Assembly (NCBI RefSeq): GCF_032854445.1
Contig: NC_088296.1
Coordinates: 26,409,448-26,469,447 of the forward strand
Direction of reading: 5' to 3'
From: Liolophura sinensis
Taxonomy: Eukaryota; Mollusca; Polyplacophora; Chitonida; Chitonidae
DNA: 60,000 nt
A program made the translations under genes and the position numbers. Positions 1 to 12,500 of this stretch are shown here, in pieces (the stretch's first letter is position 1; each line of letters begins with the position of its first letter). The notes under the pieces were generated by a model. That model was given only the letters and a program-made list of their open reading frames with translations, had not been told where the DNA came from and made no database searches.

Positions 1-270
1 GCCCTAGACTAGAATCCAAAACAAAAGCATTCCTTTAAAGAGTTAAGTGTACATATGGAAGGAGCTGACGAAAGAGATAACAAAATGTGCTGCAGTAAAT
101 ACGTAAACTCTGAACTCCCCACAACCAAACACAGGCATAAAACAAATAAGTATAATTTAATACTTTATTAGTCTCCACAGCAACCGATGCACTTTCCGGG
201 AACTACCGAGTCTGTAAACAGCAGCAAACTTCCTTAATTAACAATGTACTAATTGTACATATCGATGTGA

Positions 271-278
271 TATATAAA
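271..278 (+). promoter_or_regulatory. TATA box of the Ig receptor gene
   Basis: TATATAAA lies 76 bases upstream of the proposed start codon. A start site about 25-30 bases downstream would leave a 5' leader of roughly 50 nt, a normal animal layout. No initiator motif is clear, and this AT-rich region could supply such a motif by chance. Confidence 0.4.
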
Positions 279-353
279 CTAAACGGTAAGGGCACATAGA
301 TTGATGAGAAGGTTGTTTAACAGTGGATACATGAACTGGACACATTCCACAAC

Positions 354-393
354 ATGGCGTCGACGGCGGTTGGCTATCTGCTCAATGTCCTTG
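354..393 (+). CDS. Ig receptor exon 1: first half of signal peptide
   Basis: ATG followed by codons for MASTAVGYLLNVL and one extra base, then the donor GTAAGT. The exit is phase 1, usual for a leader exon of an Ig-family gene. Joined to exon 2 it makes one continuous hydrophobic core (LLNVL-VFIGLFLLVFG) that neither exon encodes alone. That fit across a 16.3 kb intron, plus the TATA box just upstream, is why this start was chosen. It is short, so transcript proof would matter. Confidence 0.6.
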
Positions 394-433
394 GTAAGTT
401 AAAATACATACATGATTATACTTCTGAGTTGCT

Positions 434-496
<63 letters not shown>

Positions 497-499
497 ATA

Positions 500-545
<46 letters not shown>

Positions 546-3500
546 ACCACACGAGTCAGGTGGTAACACCTCATCAATATTAAAAGACCCTAGGTTTTGT
601 GTATATGTAGATTGCAGCTAGAGTATGTTTACTGTTTACCCCATGGGTAAGTTGGTACATGTACCAGTGCCACTTTCACGATTCTTCCAGATACTGACTG
701 AATTAAAATAAAATTCGGATGGCCATGATATTAGTGTGGCCGCCATTACATCTTTCCCCCTTTGACCTTTCAACATTATCACATCTTCCCTCTATGAACT
801 CTTCCCATCATCACGTCTTCTCCCCTTGACCCTTTACCATTACCACCTCTTCCAAATATGACCTCCACCCATCATGACATTTTTATTCCATGACGTTTAA
901 TCATATGATGTATTTAAACAAAAAATTTTCCCAACATAACATCTTCCCTCATTGACCTCTTACCATTATGATCTCTTCCCAGCATGAACTTTTCCAAACA
1001 TGACATCTTTCCTGCATGTTCTCCGCCGACCATGAACTTTTCTAAACATGACATCCTCCAGCCATGAGATCTGACCTCCATGGCCTCTTCCTTACATGAC
1101 CTGCGTCCATGACGTCTTCCCTGCATGGCGCTCTGCACTGAGAGGTTAGAGAAAGGAAACATGACGGTCTGGAGTCAGTGTAATGGCTGGGCGATGTGTT
1201 ATTTCTGGTGTCTTCTACATGATACTTCAATGGCGGCAGCACTTTGGCGGCATAAACTCGCTCTGCCACTAGAAAACAAAGTATATGTACACATCCCAAA
1301 TGGCTCCGCGTCGTTGCATAAATGAATAATTGGTAAGTACGACGTTCAACCCCAAGCATTCATTTATTCATTCTTCCCTCCATGACCTCTTCCACGATGA
1401 CATCCTCCTTCCATGACCTCTTCCACGATGACATCCTCTAGCCATGACCTCTTCCACGATGACATCTTCCCACCATATCCTCTTCAACGATGACATCTTT
1501 CATCTATGTATTCTCTCCAAAATGAGATTTTTCTTCGATGATCGTTTCCGATTACAACTTCTTCCCGTCATGACCTTTTCCCAACATGACCTCTACCCTT
1601 ACTGATCTCTTCCCACGATGACCTAATATCTTCATGACATCTTCCATACATGACCTATATCCACTATGACATCTTCTCTCTATGAGATCTTCCTTCTAAG
1701 CACTGTTCTCATGATGACACCTTCCCATTATGACCTCTTCCGTTCATGACCTCTTCTCAAAATGACATCTTCAAATTACTTCAGTGACACCTTCCCATGC
1801 ATGGCCTCTCTCCAACATAACATCTTACCTACATGTTTTGTTTTTGCTTGATTTTTCTGCGATACCTTTTGAGGTAGAAGCTATCTTCTGAAGTTTTGTT
1901 CATGATAATCCGCACCACATAAATTTTACACCCACTGGCTAAAACTAAGAAGGGACAATCTATCTAAGCCGGAATTTGTTGGATCCACGCAGGTTAGTCA
2001 CATGTATATAGCAGAAGGGGTGTGACATTAACATATACTACATGACGTCAGAACGTCTTTAGGAGTTTAACATAACCTTGGAAGCTGAAAAACAAAAGTC
2101 TGGAAATCGGTGATATAAGGTGTGTAAAATGTGAGATTCTCCATCAGATGGAGTATGAGGTGTGTAAAGTGTGAGATTTTGTACCAGATGGAGTATGAGG
2201 TGTGTAAAGTGTGAGATACTGCATCATACGGAGAATGAGATTTGTAAGGTCTAAGATACTGAATCAGATGGAGTATGAGTTGGAGCATCAGATGGGTAAA
2301 GTGAGAAATTCTACATCAGATGGAGTATGAGATATGTAAAATGTGAGATTTTGTACTAGATGGAGTATGAGGTGTGTAAAATGTGAGATTTTGTACTAGA
2401 TGGAGTGTCAGGTGTGTAAAATGTGAGATTCGGTACCAGATGGAGTATGAGGTGTGTAAAGTGTGAGATTTTGTACTAGATGGAGTATGAGGTGTGTGAA
2501 ATGTGAGATTTTGTATCAGATAAAGCATGAGGTGTGTAAAGTGTGAGATTTTGTTCCAGATGAAGTATGAGGTGTGTAAAGTGTGAGATTTTGTACCAGA
2601 TGGAGTATGAGGTGTGTAAAATGTGAGATTTTGTACCAGATGGAGTATGAGGTGTGTAAAGTGTGATATTCGGTTCAAGATGGAGTATGGGGTGTGTAAA
2701 GTGTGAGATTGTGCTTAGATGGAGTATGAGGTGTGTAAAGTGTGAGATTTTGTATCAGATGGAGTATGAGGTGTGTAAGGTGTGAGATTGTGTACCAGAT
2801 GGAGTATGAGGTGTGTAAAATGTGAGATTTTGTACCAGGTGGAGTGTGAGGTGTGTAAAATGTGAGATTTTGTACCAGATGGAGTATGAGGTGTGTAAAA
2901 TGTGAGATTCGGTTCAAGATGGAGTATGGGGTGTGTAAAGTGTGAGATTGTGCTTAGATGGAGTATGAGGTGTGTAAAGTGTGAGATTTTGTATCAGATG
3001 GAGTATGAGGTGTGTAAGTGTGAGATTGTGTACCAAATGGGGTATGAGGTGCAAACAATGTGAGATTGGGCACCAGATGGAGTACGAAGCGTGTAAATTA
3101 TGAGATTCTGCTCCACACTGATCATGAAGTTTGTAAAGTGTGGTATTTTGCATCAGATGAAGTATGAGGAGTGTAAAGTGTGAGATGTTGCTTCACATGG
3201 GGCATGATGTGTGTAAAGTGTGAGATAATGCATTAGATTGAATATTAGGTGTGTAAAGTGTGAGATTCTACATCAAATGGCGTATGATGTGTGTAAAGTG
3301 TGAGATTCTACATCAAATGGCGTATGAGGTGTGTAAAGTGTGAGATTCTACATCAAATGGCGTATGAGGTGTGTTAAGTGTGAGATTTTGCATCAGATAG
3401 AGAATAGGATGTGTAAAGTGTGAGATTCTGTATTAAATGTAGTTTGGTGTGGAGAAAGCTGTATCAGATGAAATATGAGGCGTGGGAGGTCTATCAGAGG

Positions 3501-6500
3501 AAGGATGAGACGTGACAGTGTTATTAGATGTCGTATAACATTGTGCAGTTTGTAACATGGGGTATTACACCGTCGAGAGTGTAACAGATAGAGTATGAGA
3601 CGTGATGACCTTATCAGACAGGAATATAAGATCTTGGAGTTTGCAATAGACGTTGTATGAGGTGTGAGGTCAATCAGATATTATATAAGATCTTGGAGTT
3701 TGCAATAGACGCTGTATGAGGTGTGAGGGTCAATCAGATATTATATAAGATCTTGGAGTTTGCAATAGACGCTGTATGCGGTGTGAGGGTCAATCAGATA
3801 TTATATAAGATCTTGGAGTTTGCAACAGACGCTGTATCAGGTGTGGCAGTTTGTATGAGGTGGAGTATAAGATCGTGCAGTTTATAACATGGAGTATTAC
3901 ATCGTGGAGACTGCAACAGACTAAGTATCAAAACTTTTAAAGTTTGTAACAGACTCTGAATGAGGTATGGCAGTCTGTGTCAGATGGGGTATGATGTATG
4001 GCAGTCTGTGGCAGATGGGGTATGAGGTATGGCAGTCTGTGGCAGATGGGGTATGAGGTATGGCAGTCTGTGGCAGATGGGATATGAGGTATGGCAGTCT
4101 TTGGCAGAGGGGGTATAACAGGGTAACTGTAACAGATGGAATATGGCGTGTGGGGTGTATGGGGTGTAGTTGTCTTGTAAGAGATGGAGTATGGCGTGTG
4201 GGGTGTATGAGGTGTAGTTGTCTGTGACAGATGGGGTATGACGTGTGGGGTGTATGAGGTGTGAAGGCCTGTAACAGATGGGGTATGACGTGTGGGGTGT
4301 ATAAGGTGTAGTTGTCTGTAACAGATGGGGTATGGGCGTGTGGGGTGTATGAGGTGTGAAGGTCTGTATCAGATGGAATATGGCGTGTGGGGTGTGTGAG
4401 GTGTAGTGGTCTGTAACAGATGGAATATGGCGTGTGGGGTGTATGATGTGTAGTGGTCTGTAACAGATGGAGTATGGCGTGCGGGGTGTATGAGGTGTGA
4501 AGGTCTGTAACAGATGGGGTATGGCGTGTGGGGTGTTTGAGGTGTAGTTGTCTTGTAAGAGATGGAATATGGCGTGTGAGGTGTAGTGGTCTGTAACAGA
4601 TGGAATATGGCGTGTGGGGTGTATGAGGTGTAGTTGTCTTGTAAGAGATGGAATATGGCGTGTGAGGTGTAGTGGTCTGTAACAGATGGAATATGGCGTG
4701 TGGGGTGTATGAGATGTGGATGTCTGTACCAGGTGACACATTGGATGACATATTTTAGGCCAGTGACGTCTAAAAAATTGCAATTAACATCACTGCAATT
4801 TATATTTACCGATTTCTGAATTGTGTTGGTGGACTAAGTAACTTCAAGGCCTGGTCCTTTTGCATTGTTTCAATGTTGTATGTTAAATGTGATGACAACT
4901 CAGGATTTCGAGTAATTCTAGATCAGTGGCGACTTATAAATTGCAATTAACATCAGTGCATGTTTTGTTCTACCTAATTCTGCTTAAGCCACGGTGCTTG
5001 GGCGTGTAATTTGCTACTACTTATGCATTTATATGAACAGTTCGATTAAAACCCTAACTGAGGTAAATTGACAAGAAACCGTATTTCACCGGTTACGTGT
5101 AACCATTTGCCAGCTATCACACTGTCGTCGCTGCTCTGGTTTTTCTCTCTATGGCGCACGTCTTAATTGTATGAGCTCTCGGAGTCTGTGATAGATGCTG
5201 TATCAGGTTTGGGAGTCTGTGACAAGTGGCGTATTACGTGCAGTAGTCTGTAACAAATGTTGTGGGATATGTCTGTAAAAGATGTTGTTCGAGGTGCGGG
5301 AGTCTGTCACAGATGCAGTATGAGATGTTGAAGTGAGTATGTTGAAGGGACCGTCCCCATAAATCGTTTGCTTCGGGTTGGTTCAAACGAATGAAACGAA
5401 CAAACACTCAAACGAAGGGTGTCGAGTTCGTTTGTTGTTTTCCTTGGAGCCGATTATTGGAAACAGCCGAAGAGGGAGACGGCCTGGCGAAAGCAGTCCC
5501 GCCAGCACAACAGGGAATGTCAACTACAACAACGACAGGTTTCACTGATCACAACTGTCAGGATACCGTCCAGCTGTATTAACCCAGCTAATCATTTCTA
5601 CATGACACGTTGACAATTTAGTAAATTAAATACCAAATAAGTATAAGAATCCGTTTTTGTTTGGTTTTTGTTGCCTTCTTCATCTTCTAGTAACTTGGTT
5701 GAACAAAAATGTTATTTATCCAATGGGTCGATTGTTATGTAGCACGATTTACACGGAACTCTCCACCCGGCAGGTTTCGAATTTATCGACCGCTTGTCTC
5801 CATATCATTTCTTGTTTGGGGTCTATATGTGATGGGAACTTGGGGGACTGCCGTTTGAACATTGAATAACGCTGTCTTTTATGTGAATAAAGCTTTAAAA
5901 AATGCCTGCTAGGATAAAACAATTTTACTCGAACACTGAACAGACTTCACTTTAAGCCTACTGGCCACGTGCCTGCCTTTGCGGGAGAATGACATCAATC
6001 CGACAGCCCATTCCCAAGCATGAGGAGGGTGAGTGGAATCACCGGGAGGGTCAGAGGATAATCGGGAAGGGCTGGTGAGGGGATATCAATTCGCCGAATA
6101 TTATCTAACGATACAAACTACTTTGCAAAACATACAGACTAAGTCAAGAAAGACAGTTTCTAATCTATGTACAGCAGTATTTGTATTGATGTACAGTGTA
6201 CACTTTTGTCATATTGACTTCTGGAAGGTATTCTTTAATTCCCGATACAAAATGTCTGCCTGCCCTTAGTGAATGAAGAATTCCGTTACCTCTTCTCCCA
6301 TCCCTTGGAAACCTCAACTCGGATATAGATTAAACTGAACTATCTTCCTGACAAAGTTTTCAGCTGAACGAGACAAATTATACAGTGTATATGGATTACA
6401 CCAGACTAAACGACAACTGGGTACAGGCATTTACTTAAGAAATTATTAGTAGATAACAAACACAAAACAAAACGCATTATTAAAATATCATTTGAGAATT

Positions 6501-9500
6501 CAGACAAAAGCTGAAGTTGATTTGTGAATGAAGGATTGCTTAAATACTGTGAAATAAAGACATACGCACATTTTGTTTCACCAATACTCGGTGTGAGTAG
6601 ATGATGACAATTATGACAATTAAAACTTATAATCAACCGGAGGCAGGGCTTGATCAGCTGGAATCCCCAACACTTGCATGACTGCCCCGCCCATACCCCG
6701 AGCGCAAAGGCTGAATGTAACGTACAGTTCACGTCTAATGATTTATATATTCTTTATTAGATATCAAGGAAAGATTTGGACAAACACTCATTGCACAATA
6801 TAGTTGTTAGCATTCCACATGGGTTGGTACGAAACCTGCAGGACCTGGTATGACTCGGCACACGTATACTCAGCATTCCACATGGGTTGGTACGAAACCT
6901 GCAGGACCTGGTATGACTCGGCACACGTGTACTTGTACGGCGTAGAAGTTTCTGACATATATGTATGACCACATATTTAGCCTATATACTGGGTTTTGGT
7001 AGACTCGGGAATAGCGTGACAAAATGTAAGTGTGAAACTTCTTTCTTTTTGAAAAGGTTTCAGTAGTGGATCCACTGTTGTTGTTGCTTTTTTGGATTTG
7101 TTTTTTTGTGCAGGCTCGCGTTAACCGACCGCGGGTTTACAGAACGATGTTTAAACGTATCACTGTGCAGTGGCCAACGGAAACGTTTGATTGCTTAAAT
7201 CGTTTAGGCCGAACGGGCAAACGAAGGGTGTAGATCGAGCTCGGTTTTGAGAAGTTGGAGTGTGTAACATATGTTGCACGAGGCATGGGAGTCTGTAACA
7301 GATGCTATACGAGGTGCCTTAGTCTTTAACGGATGGAGTATTTACTGTGGGGGTCTGTAACTGATGGAGTATGAGATTAGAGATGCTGCTTGATGTGTGG
7401 TTTTCTGTAACGGATGTTATATGAGGTGCGGGAGTCTGTAATAGGGGGAGTATGATGGGTAAGTCTGTATCAGATGCCCTCTAAGGTGTGGAGGTCTGTG
7501 ATTGATTCAAGTATAAGGTGTAGGGATCTGTAACTAATGGCAAATGAGATGATAGATGCTGTATGAGGTGTGGGGGTCTGTGATAGATGAAGTATAAGGC
7601 GTGGGCGTTTGTGACAGATGCTACATGAGATGCCAGAGTCTGTAATAGGCAGGGACTGATGTACGGCAGTTTGTGTCAGATGCTCTGCGACGTGTGGAGT
7701 GTCTGTGATATATGGTTTATGAGGTGTTGAGGTCTGTGAGATAGGAGTTATCAGGTGTGGGGATCTGTGATAGACGGAGAATGCGGTGTTGGGGTCTGTG
7801 ATAGATGAGGTATGAGGTGTGGGGGTCTGTGGTAGATGGAGTTTCGGGAAGTGTATGAGGTATGGAATCCTGCAACAGATGGGGCTTGAGGTGTAGGAGT
7901 CTATATAAGATACTGTAGGAATAGACAGCATGTTAGGTATCCCAGCATGTAACATATGTTGTACGCGATGTTGGAATCTGTAACAGATGGTGTATAAGGC
8001 ATATGAGCCTGTACCAGATGTTGTTTGAAGTGTGGGGGTATGAGGTATGTAATGGTGTATGAGGTGGTGGAGTGTGTAACAGATTGAGATTGAGGATGGG
8101 AGTCTTAACACATAGCGTATGAGGCGTAGGATGCTGTACCAGAGAGTGTGTGGGTATGGGAAATTGGAATAGACAGTGTGTGTGGTATGGGGTGCTGTAA
8201 CAGAAAGTGTGTGATGTATGGGATGCTGTAATAGACAGTGATTGTGGTGTGGGGTGCTGCAATAGACAGTGTGTGAGGTATGGGATGCTGTATTAGACTG
8301 TGTGTAGGTATGAGATGCTGTAGTAGGCAGTGTGCGAGGTATGGGATGCTGTAATAGACTGTGTGTGAGGTATGGGGTGCTGTAATAGACTGTGTGTGGG
8401 GTATGGGATGTTGGAATAGACTGTGTGTGAGGTATGGGATGCTGTAATAGACAGTGTGTAAAGTATGGGATTTTGTAGTAGATAGTGTGTGAGGTATGGG
8501 ATGCTGTAATAGACAATGTGTGAAGTATTGGATGCTGTAGTAGACAGTGTGTGAGGTATGGTATGCTGTAATAGACAGTGTGTGAGGTATTGGATGCTGT
8601 AATAGACAGTGTGTGGGTTATAGGATGATGTAGTAGACAGGGTATGAAGTATGAGATGCTGTAATAAACAGTGTGTGAAGTATGGGATGCTGTAATAGAC
8701 ACTGTGTGGGGTATAGGATGATGTAGTAGACAGGGTATGAAGTATGAGATGCTGTAATAAACAGTGTGTGAAGTATGGGATGCTGTAATAGACACTGTGT
8801 GGGGTATAGGATGATGTAGTAGACAGGGTATGAAGTATGAGATGCTGTAATAAACAGTGTGTGAAGTATGGGATGTTGGAATAGACACTGTGTGGGGTAT
8901 AGGATGATGTAGTAGACAGGGTGTGAAGTATGAGATGCTGTAATAGACACTGTGTAGGGTATAGGATGATGTAGTAGACAGGGTATGAAGTATGAGATGC
9001 TGTAATAAACAGTGTGTGAAGTATGGGATACTGTAATAGACACTGTGTGGGGTATAGGATGATGTAGTAGACAGGGTATGAAGTATGAGATGCTGTAATA
9101 AACAGTGTGTGAAGTATGGGATGCTGTAATAGACAGTGTGTGGGGTATAGGATGATGTAGTAGACAGGGTGTGAAGTATGAGATTCTGTAATAAACAGTG
9201 TGTGAAGTATGGGATGCTGTAATAGACACTGTGTGGGTATAGGATGATGTAGTAGACAGGGTGTGAAGTATGAGATGCTGTAATAGACACGGTGTGGGGT
9301 ATAGGATGATGTAGTAGACAGGGTGTGAAGTATGAGATTCTGTAATAAACAGTGTGTGAAGTATGGGATGCTGTAATAGACACTGTGTGGGGTATAGGAT
9401 GATGTAGTAGACAGGGTGTGAAGTATGAGATTCTGTAATAAACAGTGTGTGAAGTATGGGATGCTGTAATAGACACTGTGTGGGGTATAGGATGATGTAG

Positions 9501-12500
9501 TAGACAGGGTGTGAAGTATGAGATTCTGTAATAAACAGTGTGTGAAGTATGGGATGCTGTAATAGACACTGTGTGGGGTATAGGATGATGTAGTAGACAG
9601 GGTGTGAAGTATGAGATTCTGTAATAAACAGTGCGTGAAGTATGGGATGCTGTAATAGACACTGTGTGGGTATAGGATGATGTAGTAGACAGGGTGTGAA
9701 GTATGAGATTCTGTGATAAACAGTGTGTGAAGTATGGGATGCTGTAATAGACAGTGTGTGAGGTACTGGATGCTGTAATAGACAGTGTGTGAGGTATGGG
9801 ATGCTGTAGTAGACAGTGTGTGAGGTATTGGATGCTGTAAAAGACACTGTGTGGGGTATAGGATGATGTAGTAGACAGGGTGTGAGGTATGGGATGCTGT
9901 AATAGACAGTGTGTGAAGTATGAGATGCACTAATAGACAGTGTGTGAAGTATAAGATGCTGTAGTAGACTGTGTGTGAGGTATGGGATGCGGTAGTAGGC
10001 AGTGTGCGAGGTATGGGATTCTGTAATAGACTGTGTGTGAGGTATGGGGTGCTGTAATAGACTGTGTGTAGGGTATGGGATGTTGGAATAGACTGTGTGT
10101 GAGGTATGGGATGCTGCAATGGAGAGTGTGTTAGGTATGGGATGCTGTAATAAACAGTGTGTGAGGTATGGGATGCAGTAATAGACAGTGTTTGAAGTAT
10201 GGGATGCTGTAATAGACAGTGTGTGGGGTACGAGATGCTGTAATAGACAGTGTGTGGGGTACTGGATGATGTAATAGAAAGTGTGTAAAGTATGAGGTAT
10301 TATAGTAGACAGTGTGTGAGGTATGGGATGCTGTAATAGACTGTGCGTGAGTTATCGGATGCTGTAGTAGACAGTGTGTGAGGTATGGGATGCTGTAATA
10401 GAGAGTGTGTGAGGTATCGGATGCTGTACTAGACAATTTGTGAGGTATGGGATGCTGTAATAGACAGTGTGTGAGGTATGGGATGCTGCAATAGAGAGTG
10501 TGTCAGGTATGGAAATCTCTAACAGGTGATGAGTAAAATGTGGCATTATGTTAAAGGTGACGAATGACATTTGAGAGTGTCCACATGCAAACCATGTGTC
10601 ATTATCTGATCTTAAGTATTCGTGGCAAGTTTTTTTTGACTGTTGAGTCCACTGAATCTAACGACGCACCAAAACATACGCAGTCTATGTGTGTTGATCA
10701 ACCACAGGATTGCTGTCAAAATGCAGACACGTCTTTTGCACAGAATGGTCTGTTCACAAGTCCCATACTCAAATCCTAAACAAGCTACCACCTATTGTGA
10801 TTGCCAGTGCTATTTTTAGACTGCCTCAGTACCACGAACCGAGGAAGTCAATTCAAGGAAACATGCCCATATATGGATTAGGCAAGGCCGATAGTAAACT
10901 ATATATGGACTTGACCAGGTCGACAGTAAACTCAATACCAAGGCATATGACACTATGTGTGACATTACGTGCCACCACGTCTGGTATCAGTGTACTGAAC
11001 TAGTTTATTATTTGTGACATAACGTGTCACCATGTATGGTATCAGTGTACTGCCTTAGTTTATTACTTGTGACATAACGTGCCACCATGTCTGGTACCAG
11101 TGTACTGCCTTAGTTTATTATGTGTGACATAACGTCATACCATGTCTGGTATCAGTGTACTGCCTTAGTTTATTATTTGTGACATAACGTGCCACCATGT
11201 CTGGTATTAGTGTACTGCCTTAGTTTATTTTGTGTGACATTACTTGTCACCATGTCTGGTATCACTGTAATGCCTTAAACAACAGAATAAACAAACTTAG
11301 CGATTTTAAACGTGTACCTAAACAATGCATACATTTATTTACACGGTGTCAGTAAAGCACCATAAAGAGAGTGGCAAACTGTAAGAAAAGCTGAAAACTT
11401 GGCTTAATGATTCAAACACTGTCCTAATCTTCAGCTTCAGTGTCAATCCTTACACCAATGACCACTCCGTAAACAAGAGGTCAATCCAATGACCAGTCCA
11501 TAAAAAGAAGGGTCAATCCAATGACCAGTCCGTAAACAGACACGTCAATCCAAAAACCAGTTCGCAAATTCAGGCAATCCAGGAACACTGAGTGTGTAAA
11601 TCAGCCTCAGCATGGCTGTCAAAATGCAGACACGTCTTTTGCACAAACTGGTCTGTTCACAAGTCCCATACTCAAATCCTAAACAAGCTACCACCTATTG
11701 TGATTGCAAGTGCTATTTTTAGACTGCCTCAGTACCAAGAACCGAGCAAGTCAATTCACGGAAACATGCCCATATATGGATTAGACAAGGCCGATAGTAA
11801 ACAATATATGGACTTGACCAGGTCGACAGTAAACTCACCAAATACCAAGGCATATGACACTATGTGTGACATTACGTTTATTTATTTATTTATTTATTTA
11901 TTTGATTGGTGTTTTACGCCGTACTCAAGAATATTTCACTTATACGACGGCGGCCAGCATTATGGTGGGTGGAAACCGGGCACAGCCCGGGGGAAACCCA
12001 CGACCATCCGCAGGTTGCTGGAAGACCTTCCCACTTACGGCCGGAGAGGAAGCCAGCATGAGCTGGACTTGAACTCACAGCCACCGCAGTGACATTACGT
12101 GCCACCATGTCTGGTATCAGTGTACTGAACTAGTTTATTATTTGTGACATAACGTGTCACCATGTCTGGTATCAGTGTACTGCCTTAGTTTATTATTTGT
12201 GACATAACGTGTCACCATGTCTGGTATCAGTGTACTGCCTTAGTTTATTATGTGTGACATAACGTGTCACCATGTCTGGTATCAGTGTACTGAATTACTT
12301 TTTTATGTGTGGCATTACGTGCCACCGTGTTCAGTATCAGTGTTCTACCTTATTTTAATATGTGTGACATAACGTGCACCATGTCTGGTATCTATGCACT
12401 GCCTTAGTTTATTATGTGTGACATAACGTGTCACCATGTCTAGTGTCAGTGTGCTACTTTAGTTTATTATGTGTGACATAACGTGTCACCCCGTCTGTTA

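Noticed and set aside
439-542. Palindromic (AT)n tract considered as a replication origin or matrix attachment site
   Set aside because: Pure dinucleotide microsatellite; no independent support for such a role.
3921-4783. Minus-strand frames of about 270 codons, rich in T-P-H-T-P-Y-S-I
   Set aside because: Overlapping frames over the 31/48-bp satellites; no gene features.
7470-10570. Very long minus-strand reading frames (up to 730 codons) rich in S-H-T-V-Y-Y
   Set aside because: They follow the 31/93-bp satellite exactly, are open in several frames at once, and have no splice or start context.
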